64,000 nt of DNA from Cupriavidus yeoncheonensis (GTDB lineage: Bacteria; Pseudomonadota; Gammaproteobacteria; Burkholderiales; Burkholderiaceae). How positions within the stretch are numbered: the stretch's first letter is position 1; each line of letters begins with the position of its first letter. Made by a program: the position numbers and the translations under genes. This document shows positions 9,748-19,578 of the stretch, in pieces. The stretch spans positions 186,001 to 250,000 of the forward strand of contig NZ_CAJPUY010000008.1 of assembly GCF_905397275.1 (NCBI RefSeq), written 5' to 3'. A model generated the notes under the pieces. It was not told the DNA's origin, did not search any database, and worked only from the letters and a program-made list of their open reading frames with translations.

Positions 9748-10242
9748 ATGGCGAACACGGCTTCTCCTTCCCAGATTGGCGGCAACGCAAGCAAGCGCGG
9801 CCGCATGCTGCTGATTGGCGGCGGCGTGCTGGTCCTGGCTCTGGGCGCCGGAGGTTTCGTGCTTGGCAGCATCCTGGGCAACCGGCAACCGGCGGTACCC
9901 GCTGCGCCGGCCGCGCCCGTGATCCCGCCGCCCATCTTCGTGCCGCTGGACGCCTTTACCGTCAACCTCAAGGGCGAGGACGGCGATCGCTTCCTGCATA
10001 CCGGCCTGTCGCTGAAGGTCGCCGATGCCGAGACGCAGACGCGCATGACGCAGTACCTGCCCGAAGCCCGCAGCCGCATCCTGTTGCTGCTGTCGGCACG
10101 GCAGCCGGCAGACCTCTCGACCGTGGATGGCAAGCGCAAGCTGGCCGACGATATCCGCAATGCGATCAACCAGCCGTTCGCGGCCGGACTGCCGCCGCAG
10201 CGCGTGCTGGACGTGTTGTTCACCTCTTTCGTGGTGCAGTAA
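9748..10242 (+). CDS. fliL: Flagellar basal body-associated protein FliL
   Basis: FliL is a single-span inner-membrane protein that associates with the stator around the motor and supports torque under load. The 164-residue product has a short cytoplasmic N-terminus, one membrane helix (about 19-42), a Pro/Ala linker and a periplasmic FliL domain containing FVPLDAFTVNLKG and the C-terminal segment VLDVLFTSFVVQ. The ATG at 9748 is chosen because the membrane helix then starts near residue 19. An upstream extension of 65 codons has no resemblance to FliL. It is the first gene of the fliLMNOPQR run. Confidence 0.93.
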   Translation: MANTASPSQIGGNASKRGRMLLIGGGVLVLALGAGGFVLGSILGNRQPAVPAAPAAPVIPPPIFVPLDAFTVNLKGEDGDRFLHTGLSLKVADAETQTRMTQYLPEARSRILLLLSARQPADLSTVDGKRKLADDIRNAINQPFAAGLPPQRVLDVLFTSFVVQ

Positions 10243-10395
10243 GCACTTGCCCTGCCCCGACAGCCAACCCGATATGAAACTGCCAGCCGGATTCCAGCAC
10301 AGCCACGCACGCGCCCGCACGCCAGCGGGTCGCCATGCGCGCTGACGCGGATGGTCAGTTCGATTCACACCGCAGCATAAGGGGCAGGACATCAG

Positions 10396-11409
10396 ATGGC
10401 CTATGACAAGTTCCTCTCGCAGGACGAGGTAGACGAGCTGCTCAAGGGCGTTTCCGGCGAAGCCGACACGCCCAAGGCGAGCGAGCCCGTCGCGGTCGAC
10501 GAGGGCGGGGTTCGCCCGTACAACCTGGCCACGCAGGAACGCGTCATCCGCGGACGCCTGCACACGCTCGAGATCATCAACGAGCGCTTTGCGCGTTCGC
10601 TGCGCACGGCGCTGTTCAACTTCATCCGCCGCGGCGCGGACATTACCGTGGGCAGCGTGCGCATCGAGAAGTTCGGCGACTTCGCGCGCAACCTGCCTAT
10701 GCCGACCAACCTGAACCTGGTCCACATGAAGCCGCTGCGCGGCACGGCCTTGTTCGTGTACGACCCCAACCTTGTATTCCTGGTGGTCGACAACCTGTTC
10801 GGCGGCGACGGCCGCTTCCACACCCGCGTGGAAGGCCGCGACTTTACCCAGACCGAACAACGCATCATCCAGCGCATGCTGGAGATGACACTTTCCAGCT
10901 ATGGCAATGCCTGGCGCACCGTGCATCCGATCGAGACCGAATATGTCCGCTCGGAAATGCACACCAAGTTTGCAAACGTCGCCACGGCCAATGAGGCCGT
11001 GATCACCACCGCCTTCCACATCGAACTCGGTGCCGTGGGCGGGCAGCTCCATGTCTGCCTGCCCTACGCCATGATCGAGCCGCTCAAGGACCTGCTGATG
11101 AATCCGCTGCAGGACGAGAAGGAGGTCGACAAGAGCTGGCTTGCGCAGTTGTCAACGCAACTGCGCGCCGCCGATGTGGAAGTCGTGGCCGAGTTCACCC
11201 ACGTGCAGAGCACCGTGGCAGACGTCCTGGCGCTGCGCGCCGGCGACGTGCTGCCGATCGACCTGCCGGAGCACGTGTTCGGCAAAGTCAACGGCGTGCC
11301 CGTCATGCAATGCGGCTTCGGCACGATCAATGGCCAGTACGCGCTGCGGGTAGAGCGAATGATCAATCACCAAGACAGCGATTCCAACAAGGAAACCGAT
11401 CATGACTGA
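10396..11409 (+). CDS. fliM: Flagellar motor switch protein FliM
   Basis: FliM forms the middle of the C-ring and binds phosphorylated CheY to reverse rotation. The 337-residue product starts with the CheY-binding motif LSQDEVDELLKG (residues 7-18), followed by the middle domain with NLFGGDGRF and a C-terminal SpoA-like domain ending around residue 320. Length matches the family. A GGCAGGA ribosome-binding site precedes the ATG, 153 bp after fliL. Its last 8 bp overlap the start of fliN, implying translational coupling. Confidence 0.97.
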   Translation: MAYDKFLSQDEVDELLKGVSGEADTPKASEPVAVDEGGVRPYNLATQERVIRGRLHTLEIINERFARSLRTALFNFIRRGADITVGSVRIEKFGDFARNLPMPTNLNLVHMKPLRGTALFVYDPNLVFLVVDNLFGGDGRFHTRVEGRDFTQTEQRIIQRMLEMTLSSYGNAWRTVHPIETEYVRSEMHTKFANVATANEAVITTAFHIELGAVGGQLHVCLPYAMIEPLKDLLMNPLQDEKEVDKSWLAQLSTQLRAADVEVVAEFTHVQSTVADVLALRAGDVLPIDLPEHVFGKVNGVPVMQCGFGTINGQYALRVERMINHQDSDSNKETDHD

Positions 11410-11839
11410 CGGCATCGAGGACAAGCCGGTCGATCCGATGGACGACTGGGCCAGCGCACTGGCTGAACAGACCAGCGCCACCGCGGCCGAAGCCCCGGCG
11501 GCGGCCACCCCGGCCGCCACTCCGGCCGCCGCCACCGTCTTCCCGCCGCTGGCCAAGGAAGCACCGAGCGGCTTCCACAACGATATCGAGATGATCCTCG
11601 ATATCCCGGTACAGCTCACGGTCGAACTGGGCCGCACCAAGGTGCCCATCAAGAACCTGCTGCAGCTTGCGCAGGGATCCGTGGTGGAACTGGACGGGCT
11701 GGCCGGCGAGCCGATGGACGTGCTGGTCAACGGCTACCTGATCGCGCAGGGCGAGGTGGTGGTGGTGAACGACAAGTTCGGCATCCGCCTGACGGACATC
11801 ATCACGCCGTCCGAACGCATCCGCAAGCTCAACAAATGA
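11402..11839 (+). CDS. fliN: Flagellar motor switch protein FliN
   Basis: FliN completes the base of the C-ring and helps dock the export apparatus. The 145-residue product has an acidic, Ala/Thr/Pro-rich N-terminal half (a low-complexity [12 protein letters not shown] stretch around residues 35-46). A C-terminal SpoA domain runs from about residue 60, containing [20 protein letters not shown] and [17 protein letters not shown]. The start overlaps fliM and the stop overlaps fliO by 4 bp (ATGA), as expected for genes translated together. Confidence 0.97.
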   Translation: MTDGIEDKPVDPMDDWASALAEQTSATAAEAPAAATPAATPAAATVFPPLAKEAPSGFHNDIEMILDIPVQLTVELGRTKVPIKNLLQLAQGSVVELDGLAGEPMDVLVNGYLIAQGEVVVVNDKFGIRLTDIITPSERIRKLNK

Positions 11840-12285
11840 ACGCCGTCGCCCGCCTGCGGCGTGCCGTCCTGCCGCTTGCGGCAGTCGGCGTGCCTGGCCT
11901 GGCCCGTGCCGCCGAAGGCGGTGCCCCCGCCATCAGCAGCGCCGGCAGCCTCGCACAGGCCGGGCTCGGACTGTTCGGTGTCATCGCGCTGATCCTGGGG
12001 CTGGCCTGGGCGGCGCGCCGCGCGGGCCTGGTCCGCCACGGCCCGCAAGGGATGATGAAGGTGATCGGCAGCACCATGCTCGGCGCCCGCCAGCGGCTGG
12101 TGCTGGTCGAGGTCGGCGAGACCTGGCTGGTACTCGGCGTGAGCGCTGGCGAGATCCGCACCTTGCACAGCATGCCGGCAGGACCGGCCACGCCATCGGC
12201 CCCCTCCGGCCCCGGTGGCCAGATTTCCGGCGGCAGCTTTGCCGAAAAGCTGCTGCGCTCGATGCAGGAAAACTTCAAGTCATGA
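11836..12285 (+). CDS. fliO: Flagellar biosynthetic protein FliO
   Basis: FliO assists assembly of the FliP pore of the flagellar export gate. The 149-residue product has an N-terminal hydrophobic, signal-like stretch, a membrane helix around residues 38-58 ([21 protein letters not shown]), and a cytoplasmic FliO domain with [26 protein letters not shown]. The sequence is variable in this family, so position between fliN and fliP strengthens the call. It overlaps both neighbours by 4 bp. Confidence 0.93.
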   Translation: MNAVARLRRAVLPLAAVGVPGLARAAEGGAPAISSAGSLAQAGLGLFGVIALILGLAWAARRAGLVRHGPQGMMKVIGSTMLGARQRLVLVEVGETWLVLGVSAGEIRTLHSMPAGPATPSAPSGPGGQISGGSFAEKLLRSMQENFKS

Positions 12286-13079
12286 ACACCCAGCGCGCCG
12301 CCACGTCGCGGCGCAAGACGCAATTTCACGCGCTGGCCGCGGGCGGTGCCCTGCTGCTGGCCGTGCTGGCGCTCGCCGCCATGCCGGCCCCCGTGCTCGC
12401 ACAGGCGCTGCCCGGCGTGACCAGCAAGCCGGGTCCTGGCGGCGGCCAGATCTGGTCGCTGTCGATCCAGACCCTGGTCCTGCTGACTTCGCTGAGCTTC
12501 CTGCCGGCGGCCATGCTGATGATGACGGGCTTCACGCGCATCGTCATCGTGCTGGGCCTGCTGCGCAACGCGCTCGGCACCGCATCGTCGCCGCCCAACC
12601 AGGTGCTGGTGGGCCTGTCGCTGTTCCTGACCTTCTTCGTGATGGGGCCGGTGCTGGACCGCGTCTACAACGAGGCCTACAAGCCGCTGTCCGAGAACAA
12701 GATCAGCCTGGAAGCCGCGATCGCGAAGGCGGCCGATCCGCTCAAGGGGTTCATGCTCAAGCAGACCCGCGAGAAGGACCTGGCCATGTTCGCGCAGATG
12801 GCCAAGGCGCCGGAAATGCAGGGCCCCGAAGAGGTGCCGATGAGCATCCTGGTGCCGGCCTTCGTCACCAGCGAACTCAAGACCGCGTTCCAGATCGGCT
12901 TCACCATCTTCATCCCGTTCCTGATCATCGACCTGGTGGTCGCCAGCGTGCTGATGGCCATGGGCATGATGATGGTGCCGCCGGCCACCATCTCGCTGCC
13001 ATTCAAGCTGATGCTGTTCGTGCTGGTGGACGGCTGGCAACTGCTGCTGGGCTCGCTGGCGCAGAGCTTCATGAACTGA
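12282..13079 (+). CDS. fliP: Flagellar export gate protein FliP
   Basis: FliP is the main pore-forming subunit (five copies) of the FliPQR export gate in the basal body. The 265-residue product carries a cleavable signal peptide (likely cut after residue 40, VLA), then four membrane segments. Strongly conserved blocks include [37 protein letters not shown] and [15 protein letters not shown] near the C-terminus. Length is typical. It overlaps fliO by 4 bp and precedes fliQ by 22 bp. Confidence 0.98.
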   Translation: MNTQRAATSRRKTQFHALAAGGALLLAVLALAAMPAPVLAQALPGVTSKPGPGGGQIWSLSIQTLVLLTSLSFLPAAMLMMTGFTRIVIVLGLLRNALGTASSPPNQVLVGLSLFLTFFVMGPVLDRVYNEAYKPLSENKISLEAAIAKAADPLKGFMLKQTREKDLAMFAQMAKAPEMQGPEEVPMSILVPAFVTSELKTAFQIGFTIFIPFLIIDLVVASVLMAMGMMMVPPATISLPFKLMLFVLVDGWQLLLGSLAQSFMN

Positions 13080-13101
13080 CCCGCACTGACCGACCCTGGC
13101 C

Positions 13102-13371
13102 ATGACTCCGGAAACCGTAATGACCATCGCGACCCACGCGATGAAGATGACGCTGATGCTGGCGGCGCCGCCGCTGCTGGTGGCCCTTGCCGCCGGCCTG
13201 GTAGTGAGCCTGTTCCAGGCCGCCACGCAGATCAACGAAATGACCCTGACCTTCATCCCGAAGCTGGTCGCGCTGTTCGCCACGCTGGTGCTGGCCGGCC
13301 CGTGGATGATCAACACCATGGTCGACTACATGCGCGAAGTACTCCAGGGCATTCCGGCCCTGGCGCACTGA
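13102..13371 (+). CDS. fliQ: Flagellar export gate protein FliQ
   Basis: FliQ is a small two-helix subunit surrounding the FliP-FliR core of the export gate. The 89-residue product is of standard length. It begins MTPETVMTIATHAMKMTLML and contains the conserved block SLFQAATQINEMTLTFIPK (about residues 36-54) between two hydrophobic hairpins. It lies between fliP and fliR in the usual order. Confidence 0.97.
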   Translation: MTPETVMTIATHAMKMTLMLAAPPLLVALAAGLVVSLFQAATQINEMTLTFIPKLVALFATLVLAGPWMINTMVDYMREVLQGIPALAH

Positions 13372-13401
13372 CGCCGCCATTGCCGCGACCAGCTTATTGC
13401 C

Positions 13402-14187
13402 GTGGTTGAAGTCACCAATGCGCAACTCTATGGCTGGATCGCGGCCTTCCTGTGGCCGCTGTTCCGGCTGCTGGCGCTGATCGGCACGGCACCGCTGTTC
13501 GGGGAATCCACCATCCCGGGCCGCGTCAAGATCGGTCTTGCCGCGCTCACCGCGATGGTGGTCTCGCCGACCCTGCCCAACCTGCCGGTCGTGCCGGTCT
13601 ATTCGTGGGAAGGCCTGATCATCATCCTCAACGAGGTCGGCATCGGGCTGGCCACGGGCTTCACCATGCGGCTCGTGTTCGCCGTGGTGCAGCAGGCCGG
13701 TGAAATCATCGGGCTCCAGATGGGCCTGGGCTTCGCGTCTTTCTTCGATCGCGCCGCGGGTGGGCAGACCATGGTGCTGTCGCGCTTCCTGAATATCATC
13801 GCCGTGCTGCTGTTCCTGGCGCTGGACGGGCACCTGCTGATGCTGGGCACGCTGGTCGACAGCTTCCAGGGACTACCGATCGGCGCCACGCCGGTGGCTG
13901 CCGAAGGCTGGCACGCCGTAGCACGCGCCGGCGGCATGGTGTTCTCGTCCGGGCTGCTGCTGGCGCTGCCGATGATTGCCGCGCTGCTGACCCTGAACCT
14001 GGCCATGGGCATTCTCAACCGCGCCTCGCCGCAGTTGTCGATCTTCGCGGTGGGCTTCCCGGTCACGCTTTCCGGCGGCCTGCTGGTGCTGTCGCTGGTG
14101 ATGCCGCAGATGGGCAGCTACATGCAGCACATGATCGAGTCGGGGCTGGAGGCGATCAGCACGGTGCTGGCGCAGTTCGCGCGTTAG
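13402..14187 (+). CDS. fliR: Flagellar export gate protein FliR
   Basis: FliR is the single-copy subunit that closes the helical FliPQR export gate. The 261-residue membrane protein shows about six hydrophobic segments and conserved blocks such as GLQMGLGFASFFDR and FAVGFPVTLSGGLLVLSLV. A GTG start at 13402 is the only initiator placed correctly for the N-terminal helix (WIAAFLWPLFRLLALIG). It ends the flagellar run, and downstream sequence is not flagellar. Confidence 0.95.
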   Translation: MVEVTNAQLYGWIAAFLWPLFRLLALIGTAPLFGESTIPGRVKIGLAALTAMVVSPTLPNLPVVPVYSWEGLIIILNEVGIGLATGFTMRLVFAVVQQAGEIIGLQMGLGFASFFDRAAGGQTMVLSRFLNIIAVLLFLALDGHLLMLGTLVDSFQGLPIGATPVAAEGWHAVARAGGMVFSSGLLLALPMIAALLTLNLAMGILNRASPQLSIFAVGFPVTLSGGLLVLSLVMPQMGSYMQHMIESGLEAISTVLAQFAR

Positions 14188-14382
14188 CGCACGGCCCTGC
14201 CTGGAGCACTTCCTGATGGCCTGTTGTGTCATGAGCCTGATGAGGCTGTGCGGAAGATAGCCAGCCCGAACCGCACGCGCCATTCGGCACGGTACTACTG
14301 CGTTAGCGGGACCAGTTATCCCTTGCTCTCGGGCCGCCCCGCTGTGGCCGCCCATGCATTGCCATCGCCGGCCTTTCCGCTC

Positions 14383-14505
14383 ACCGAATACTCGAACAAC
14401 GACGGCAAGCTGGCGCTGTCCGTGGACAGCGCCTCCACCGGCGCGTCACCCGTTGCCGGCGGCACGCAGCTCGGCGCGATGGTAGGCATCAAGCACACCT
14501 TCTGA
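14383..14505 (+). pseudogene. 3' tail of a Gram-negative porin gene (remnant)
   Basis: The last 40 codons of a frame ending at 14505 read TEYSNNDGKLAL, then a Ser/Gly/Ala-rich loop, then GAMVGIKHTF. This matches the last two beta strands of Burkholderiales trimeric porins, including the terminal Phe used by the BAM complex. No signal peptide, start or barrel body precedes it. The codons before 14383 bear no porin resemblance in any frame. It looks like what remains after deletion or recombination removed most of a porin gene between fliR and the chemoreceptor. Confidence 0.5.
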
Positions 14506-14522
14506 CGCCTGCGGCACGCAGC

Positions 14523-14548
14523 AGCCCCCGCTTCCCCGCGGGGGCTGG
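14523..14548. terminator. GC-rich hairpin downstream of the porin remnant
   Basis: CAGCCCCCGC pairs with GCGGGGGCTG around a six-base loop, 17 bp after the remnant's stop codon and 35 bp beyond the chemoreceptor stop on the other strand. No T-tract follows, so it is a weak candidate, perhaps the original terminator of the lost porin gene. Confidence 0.45.
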
Positions 14549-14582
14549 CATCACCAGGGGGAATGGTGCCGCAGGCCGACGG

Positions 14583-16208
14583 TCAGGCCACGGCAACGCG
14601 CCGCCGCGCCTGGGCCGCAGTACCCGCCGGCGCATATCTGGCGTGCGACTCTCCGGGCAGCTTGAAGAATGACACCAGCTCATTGAGTTCACGGCCCTGC
14701 TCTTCCAGCGAGCGCGACGCGGAGGCCGCCTCGCTGACGAGCGAGGCGTTGTGCTGGGTGACCTGGTCGATCTGGACGACCGCCTGGTTCACCTGCTCGA
14801 TGCCGCGCCCCTGTTCCGACGACGCCGCGGCGATCTCTTCGACGATGGCGGTGACCTGCGCCACGGCCTGCGTGACCGACGCCATGGTCTGCCCCGCCTC
14901 GCCAGCCAGCTCGGCCCCGGTGGCAACCTGCTTGCCGGAGGTCTCGATCAGTTCCTTGATTTCCTTGGCCGCGCCGGACGAGCGCTGCGCCAGCGCCCGC
15001 ACTTCGCTGGCCACGACGGCAAACCCGCGGCCCTGCTCGCCCGCGCGCGCCGCTTCCACGGCGGCATTAAGCGCAAGAATATTGGTCTGGAACGCGATGC
15101 TCTCGATGATGCCCGTGATCTCGGCAATCTTGGTGGAACTGGCGCTGATGCCCTGCATGGTCTGCACCACGCGGCCCACGGTGCTGCTGCCCTGCTGCGC
15201 CACGTTGGTGGCATTGCGCGCCAGTTCGCTGGCCTGGCGTGCGTTGTCGGTGTTCTGGCGGACGGCTTCGGTGAGTTCCTCCATGCTGGCCGCGGTCTGT
15301 TCCAGCGAGGCGGCCTGCTCTTCGGTGCGGCTGCTCAGGTCGGCATTGCCCTGCGCGATCTCGCGCGTGGCGCCGGCAATGCTGGCGCAACCCGAGCGCA
15401 CGCGCGTGACGGTCTCGGTGAGCCGTTCGTTCATCTCGCGCAGCGACGCGAGCAGGCGACCGGTCTCGTTGTCACTCGTGACGTCGATACGCGCGCCGAG
15501 ATCGCCGCTGGCGACGGTACGGGCCACCTCCACCGCCTGGCCGATCGGCCCAGTGATTGCGCGCGTGAGCAGCAGGCCGCCCGTCCACGCCAGCGCCACC
15601 GCCGCCAGCGCGATCGCGATCAGCAGGTTGCGGCGCTCGACATAGTCCGCCGCAAGCTTCGCTTCCATATCGCGCTGGCGGCGATGCGTGAGGTCGTCAT
15701 AGGCATCGATGGCATGCAGCAGCGACGCGAGCAGCGGCCGGCATTGCGTGTTGATGCGGGCGATGGCTTCCTCGGTGCTCTTCTGGGCTGCCAGCGAGAC
15801 GATGGCCGTCGCCACCGGCCCGTACTGGGCTTCGATGCGGACCACGTCCGCCACGCGCTGGCGCGCTTCGTCGCTGGCGCTCCTGTCCTGGACCATCTGG
15901 TTCAGACGGCCCAGGCGGTTCTGCACATCGTCATGCGCGCGCAGCGCTTCGGCTTTTTCCTTGTCGATGTCCGCGGGCGTGGCCGCGAGCACCATATTGC
16001 GCGCGGCAACGGCGCGGTGATCGACCGCTGCGCGTACCTCGGCAGCCAGCTCCGAGCGCGCATTGAGACCTTTCAGATACTGGGTGAAACCGTCTGTGGC
16101 CTCGCCAAGCGCATGGAGCGAGTATCCGGACACGACCAGCACGATGCAGGCCAGTGTGCCAAAGCCGGCCAGCAGCCTGGTCTTGATCGAAAGATCCCTG
16201 AAGTTCAC
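14583..16208 (-). CDS. Methyl-accepting chemotaxis protein
   Basis: This is a transmembrane chemoreceptor of 541 residues. TM1 lies at about 10-30, a four-helix-bundle-type periplasmic sensor at 31-190, TM2 at 195-216, HAMP at 217-270, and a cytoplasmic signalling rod ends around 520. The highly conserved hairpin tip is present ([20 protein letters not shown]) together with methylation-helix sequence rich in [17 protein letters not shown]. There is no CheR/CheB-tethering pentapeptide at the C-terminus. A GTG start at 16208 is preferred: it follows a GGGGAGGGG ribosome-binding site and places [15 protein letters not shown] just before TM1. The frame remains open upstream but is implausible there. 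The ligand is unknown. Confidence 0.93.
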   Translation of the reverse strand: MNFRDLSIKTRLLAGFGTLACIVLVVSGYSLHALGEATDGFTQYLKGLNARSELAAEVRAAVDHRAVAARNMVLAATPADIDKEKAEALRAHDDVQNRLGRLNQMVQDRSASDEARQRVADVVRIEAQYGPVATAIVSLAAQKSTEEAIARINTQCRPLLASLLHAIDAYDDLTHRRQRDMEAKLAADYVERRNLLIAIALAAVALAWTGGLLLTRAITGPIGQAVEVARTVASGDLGARIDVTSDNETGRLLASLREMNERLTETVTRVRSGCASIAGATREIAQGNADLSSRTEEQAASLEQTAASMEELTEAVRQNTDNARQASELARNATNVAQQGSSTVGRVVQTMQGISASSTKIAEITGIIESIAFQTNILALNAAVEAARAGEQGRGFAVVASEVRALAQRSSGAAKEIKELIETSGKQVATGAELAGEAGQTMASVTQAVAQVTAIVEEIAAASSEQGRGIEQVNQAVVQIDQVTQHNASLVSEAASASRSLEEQGRELNELVSFFKLPGESHARYAPAGTAAQARRRVAVA

Positions 16209-16894
16209 AAATACCCCTCCCCTTTTTGTCCGTCGGACGTAAGCGCTTCGATTGAATGCCAATCCTGTTGGCACGGCGGCGACAACCGCCGTGCAACGCC
16301 TTCCACCCGTTCGCGCAGCCGGTACTGCGATTGCCAACGCTGCACCGGCGGGGGGTTTTGCGATGCCGTCGGAACGGCGTTTCGCAATGCCCGTATTCGT
16401 TTACCTCGTGTTATGCCGGCGGCTAACGGTAGGAATGTGGGAAAGGTTGAGGCCCATCTGAGGGAGGGAAAGGTTTACCCCTCTGCAACCCGGTGCAGTA
16501 TGCGGGGCATGGCGTGGGCAGGTGCCGGGGGGGTAAGGGCTGTCCGGCTTATGGTGGTTTTGGCGGTGTCGTACCTGGCGGGCGCCGCTGTTTCACCGGC
16601 GTAGCCGGCGACCTGCTTCTTGTCCGAGCGACAAGAAGCAGCCAAGAAACTCGTCGCTTGGCGCTGGCCATCAACGGTGCGCTGCTATCGTTCGAGCGGC
16701 TCTGGTCTCACGAGGCTTGGCCAAAGTTCGACCCTGCTACGCACAGTGAGCCAGAACCAGTGCCTGCGATAACCGGCTCTTGAACGATCCCGCGTTGGGC
16801 CGTGGCCGCCTGCTGCCAGCGCTATCGCATCATCGCCTTCGGCTGCTGCGCAGCTCACTATTCGGCATAGCGAGTGGCATCTACGTCGCTGGCG
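16209..16894. other. Gene-poor spacer with a strong hairpin
   Basis: This 686-bp stretch between the chemoreceptor and the RidA gene has only short open frames without ribosome-binding sites or recognisable protein families. The left end should contain the chemoreceptor promoter. The middle holds a perfect hairpin (16614-16640). The right part looks like degenerate non-coding sequence. Confidence 0.5.
16614..16640. repeat. Perfect inverted repeat, 11-bp arms
   Basis: TGCTTCTTGTC and GACAAGAAGCA flank a five-base CGAGC loop. There is no adjoining T-tract. It may be part of a dispersed intergenic element, but no second copy occurs in this window. Confidence 0.55.
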
Positions 16895-17278
16895 CTACCC
16901 GGCGCCAACGACCACCAGACACTCCACCTCCACCCGCCCCCCCAACGCCAGCCCGTTGGCGCCAAACGCGCTTCGGGCGGGATAAGGCGCCTCAAAGAAC
17001 TCCTTGTAAACCTCATTAAAAACCGGCCACTCGCCAATATCCGCCAGCATGATCGTGCACTTGGCCACATCCCGCATCGTCACGCCATGCGCCTCGAGCG
17101 TCGTGCGGATGTTCATCAGCGCCTGTTTCGCTTCTTCGCGAATGCCACCCGGAACCAGCCGCGTGCTGCCGGGTACGATGCCCATCTGGCCGGACAGGTA
17201 GAGAAAGTTTCCGACGCGGACCGCTTCGGAAAATGGCAGTCCCGCGGGCAGGACCTTGCCGGAATTCAGGAATTCCAT
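16895..17278 (-). CDS. RidA family protein (YjgF/UK114)
   Basis: The 127-residue product has the RidA fold signatures: NFLYLSGQMGIVPG near residues 24-37 and the active-site Arg within YPARSAFGANGL (R102). A Glu follows near the C-terminus. RidA proteins deaminate reactive enamine or imine intermediates such as those released by PLP enzymes. Related subfamilies serve in catabolic pathways. The start at 17278 gives the usual MEFLNSGK-type N-terminus, while the 17 upstream codons look non-coding. It lies 78 bp downstream of a LysR gene on the same strand, and a functional link is possible but unproven. Confidence 0.85.
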   Translation of the reverse strand: MEFLNSGKVLPAGLPFSEAVRVGNFLYLSGQMGIVPGSTRLVPGGIREEAKQALMNIRTTLEAHGVTMRDVAKCTIMLADIGEWPVFNEVYKEFFEAPYPARSAFGANGLALGGRVEVECLVVVGAG

Positions 17279-17356
17279 ATCGCGCCTCCATGGTGGATGT
17301 GCGGCACGCCGGAGCACCGGCGTGAGCATCCAATGTAGGCGCCAGAACCCGGACCC

Positions 17357-18298
17357 TCAAGGCGCAGGGATGACGGCTTCCGGCACCTCCCGGTCGGCCG
17401 CGCGCCGCAGGCAGTCCAGCATGGCCGCCACGGCCGAGCGCTTGATTGTGTCCTCGCGCCAGTACATCGACACCGAGCCGAAGCCCGCCAGCCGCAGCGG
17501 CACGATACGCAGTGCCCCGAGCTCTTCCAGCCGGCGCGCGGTCCGGTGCGAGGCCAGGCCGATCATGTCGCTGTTGTTGAGCAGCGTGAGGTTGAGCACG
17601 GTGGAGTTCGACTCCACGCAGTCCGCCGGCAACGGCCGGCCGGCGCTGGCCAGCGCGGCCTCCAGCGCGTTGCGGATCGGGGTGCCGCGCGGCCACACCA
17701 CCCAGCGGTAGCCCTGCAGCGCCTCCCACGTCACCGCTTCCTGCGTGGCGAGCGGATGGCGCGGGCGCGCCACGAAATGGATCGGCTCCAGGTAGAGCGA
17801 TTCGCCAAGGGTCTGCCCATCCTGCAGTTCGGGCGCGGAGCGCCCTACCACGATATCCAGCTCATTGTGCGCAAGCTGGTTCATGAGCCGGTCCATGGTG
17901 GTCTCGACCACCCGCACCTGCGCGCGCGGCATGCGCTGCAGCAGGCGCAGCACGGCCAGCGGCACGGTATCGGCCGCCGATGCCCCCGACGTGCCGACCA
18001 CCACCAGGCCGCTGCCGCCTTCGCGCATGGCCGCCAGGTCATCGCGCGCGGTGTCGAGCTGCGCGGCAATGCGGCGCGCGTGCTCGATCAGCGACTCGCC
18101 GTAGGGCGTCGGCTGCAGCCCGCGCGCCTGGCGCTCGAACAGCGGCAGGCCGATGTCGTCCTCCAGGTCCTTGAGCCACTTGGAAAGCCCGGGCTGGGTG
18201 GTGTTGAGCAGCGCGGCCGACTGGCTCATGTTGCCGGTCTCGGCCAGGCTGAGGAGCATCTGCAGGTTGCGCAGGCGCAGTCGCTGGGTCCAGTCCAT
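17357..18298 (-). CDS. LysR-family regulator of the gentisate operon
   Basis: The 313-residue LysR-type regulator has an N-terminal helix-turn-helix (GNMSQSAALLNTTQPGLSKW) and an effector domain of the aromatic-responsive kind. It is divergent from the gentisate dioxygenase gene with 141 bp between starts, the classic arrangement for a LysR activator. Inference: it senses 3-hydroxybenzoate, gentisate or a ring-fission product and activates the operon. Two inverted repeats lie in the shared promoter. Confidence 0.88.
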   Translation of the reverse strand: MDWTQRLRLRNLQMLLSLAETGNMSQSAALLNTTQPGLSKWLKDLEDDIGLPLFERQARGLQPTPYGESLIEHARRIAAQLDTARDDLAAMREGGSGLVVVGTSGASAADTVPLAVLRLLQRMPRAQVRVVETTMDRLMNQLAHNELDIVVGRSAPELQDGQTLGESLYLEPIHFVARPRHPLATQEAVTWEALQGYRWVVWPRGTPIRNALEAALASAGRPLPADCVESNSTVLNLTLLNNSDMIGLASHRTARRLEELGALRIVPLRLAGFGSVSMYWREDTIKRSAVAAMLDCLRRAADREVPEAVIPAP

Positions 18299-18317
18299 GT
18301 CTGATCGCTTGGTTCAC

Positions 18318-18383
18318 CTATACGATGAACCGTATAGATAAGAGGAATTCTTCATTTCAAATCTTATATCGCCGGACGTATAA
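18318..18383. promoter_or_regulatory. LysR-type operators in the gentisate promoter
   Basis: A perfect inverted repeat CTATACG-N6-CGTATAG (18318-18337) lies nearest the regulator gene. A second, weaker one, TTATA-N10-TATAA (18364-18383), lies toward the operon, 46 bp apart centre to centre. One strong and one weak site at about this spacing is the known pattern of LysR recognition and activation half-sites. Which protein binds is inferred from location. Confidence 0.6.
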
Positions 18384-18439
18384 CTCCAAGCAACAGCCCG
18401 GAGCTACTGCCGGGAACCACAAAAAGCCACGGAGACAGC

Positions 18440-19486
18440 ATGTCCGACCATTCGCCTGATCCCGCTCGCGCCGCCTATTACGCGGACATCGGCCGCAGCC
18501 ACATGACGCCGCTGTGGGAATCCCTGCACAGCCTGGTGCCGCCGCAGCCGCGCCCGCAGATCGTCCCGGCCATCTGGAAGTACGACGCCCTGCGCCCGCT
18601 GGTCATGCAGGCCGGCGAGGTCATCAGTGCCGAAGAGGCCGTGCGCCGCGTGCTGATCCTGGAGAACCCGGGCCTGCCCGGCAAGTCGAGCATCACGTCC
18701 ACGCTCTACGCCGGGCTGCAGCTGATCCTGCCGGGCGAGATCGCGCCGAGCCACCGCCATACACAGTCGGCGCTGCGCTTCATCGTCGAAGGCAAGGGCG
18801 CATGGACCGCCGTCAACGGCGAGCGCACCACCATGCGCCCGGGCGACTTCATCATCACGCCGTCCTGGACCTGGCATGACCACGGCAACCCGAGCCTGGC
18901 AGACGGCGGCGAGCCAGTGGTATGGCTGGATGGCCTCGACATCCCGCTGGTGCAGCAGTTCGACGCCGGCTTTGCCGAGAACTACCCCGAGTCCCAGCAG
19001 CCCGTCACGCGCGCCGAGGGCGACAGCTTCGCGCGCTTCGGCCACAACATGGTGCCGGTGCGCCACAAGGTCACCGACCCGACCTCGCCGATCTTCAGCT
19101 ATCCGTACGATCGTTCGCGCGAAGCGCTCGACAAGCTCTACCGCAATGGCGAACTCGATGCGTGGGACGGCGTGAAGCTGCGCTATGTCAACCCGGCCAC
19201 CGGCGGCTGGCCGATGCCGACCATCGCCACCTTCATGCAGTACCTGCCGGCCGGCTTCCAGGGCAAGACCTACCGCAGCACCGACGCCACGGTTTACAGC
19301 GTGGTGGAAGGCCGCGGCACCGTGCGCATCGGCGATGCGCAGTTCCGCTTCGAGCCGCGCGATGTATTCGTGGCGCCGTCGTGGGCCCCGGTGCAGCTTG
19401 GCGCGATGGAAGACGCCGTGCTGTTCAGCTACTCCGACCGCCCGGTGCTGTCGGCGCTGAACCTGCTGCGCGAAGCGCGCACCTGA
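18440..19486 (+). CDS. gtdA: Gentisate 1,2-dioxygenase
   Basis: This Fe(II) bicupin enzyme opens gentisate to maleylpyruvate. The 348-residue product shows the first cupin metal site as H105 and H107 ([13 protein letters not shown]) and H146 (TWHDHGNP). The second cupin (about residues 255-340) is lacking a full ligand set, as is usual in the family. A GGAG ribosome-binding site precedes the ATG. It is the promoter-proximal gene of an operon encoding every step from 3-hydroxybenzoate to fumarate and pyruvate. Confidence 0.96.
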   Translation: MSDHSPDPARAAYYADIGRSHMTPLWESLHSLVPPQPRPQIVPAIWKYDALRPLVMQAGEVISAEEAVRRVLILENPGLPGKSSITSTLYAGLQLILPGEIAPSHRHTQSALRFIVEGKGAWTAVNGERTTMRPGDFIITPSWTWHDHGNPSLADGGEPVVWLDGLDIPLVQQFDAGFAENYPESQQPVTRAEGDSFARFGHNMVPVRHKVTDPTSPIFSYPYDRSREALDKLYRNGELDAWDGVKLRYVNPATGGWPMPTIATFMQYLPAGFQGKTYRSTDATVYSVVEGRGTVRIGDAQFRFEPRDVFVAPSWAPVQLGAMEDAVLFSYSDRPVLSALNLLREART

Positions 19487-19578
19487 GCCACCTTTCCATT
19501 CATCCGAAACCCGATGCCCGGGTGCGCGCATGGCGCGGCACCCCGGCCCCGTACACCCTCTGACTGACTGAGCCGACC

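Noticed and set aside
14751..16604. 617-codon plus-strand open frame
   Set aside because: Antisense shadow of the chemoreceptor gene extending into the spacer; no motif or ribosome-binding site.
16493..16783. 96-codon open frame in the spacer
   Set aside because: No ribosome-binding site, Gly/Arg-rich start, spans the hairpin at 16614-16640; looks like non-coding sequence.
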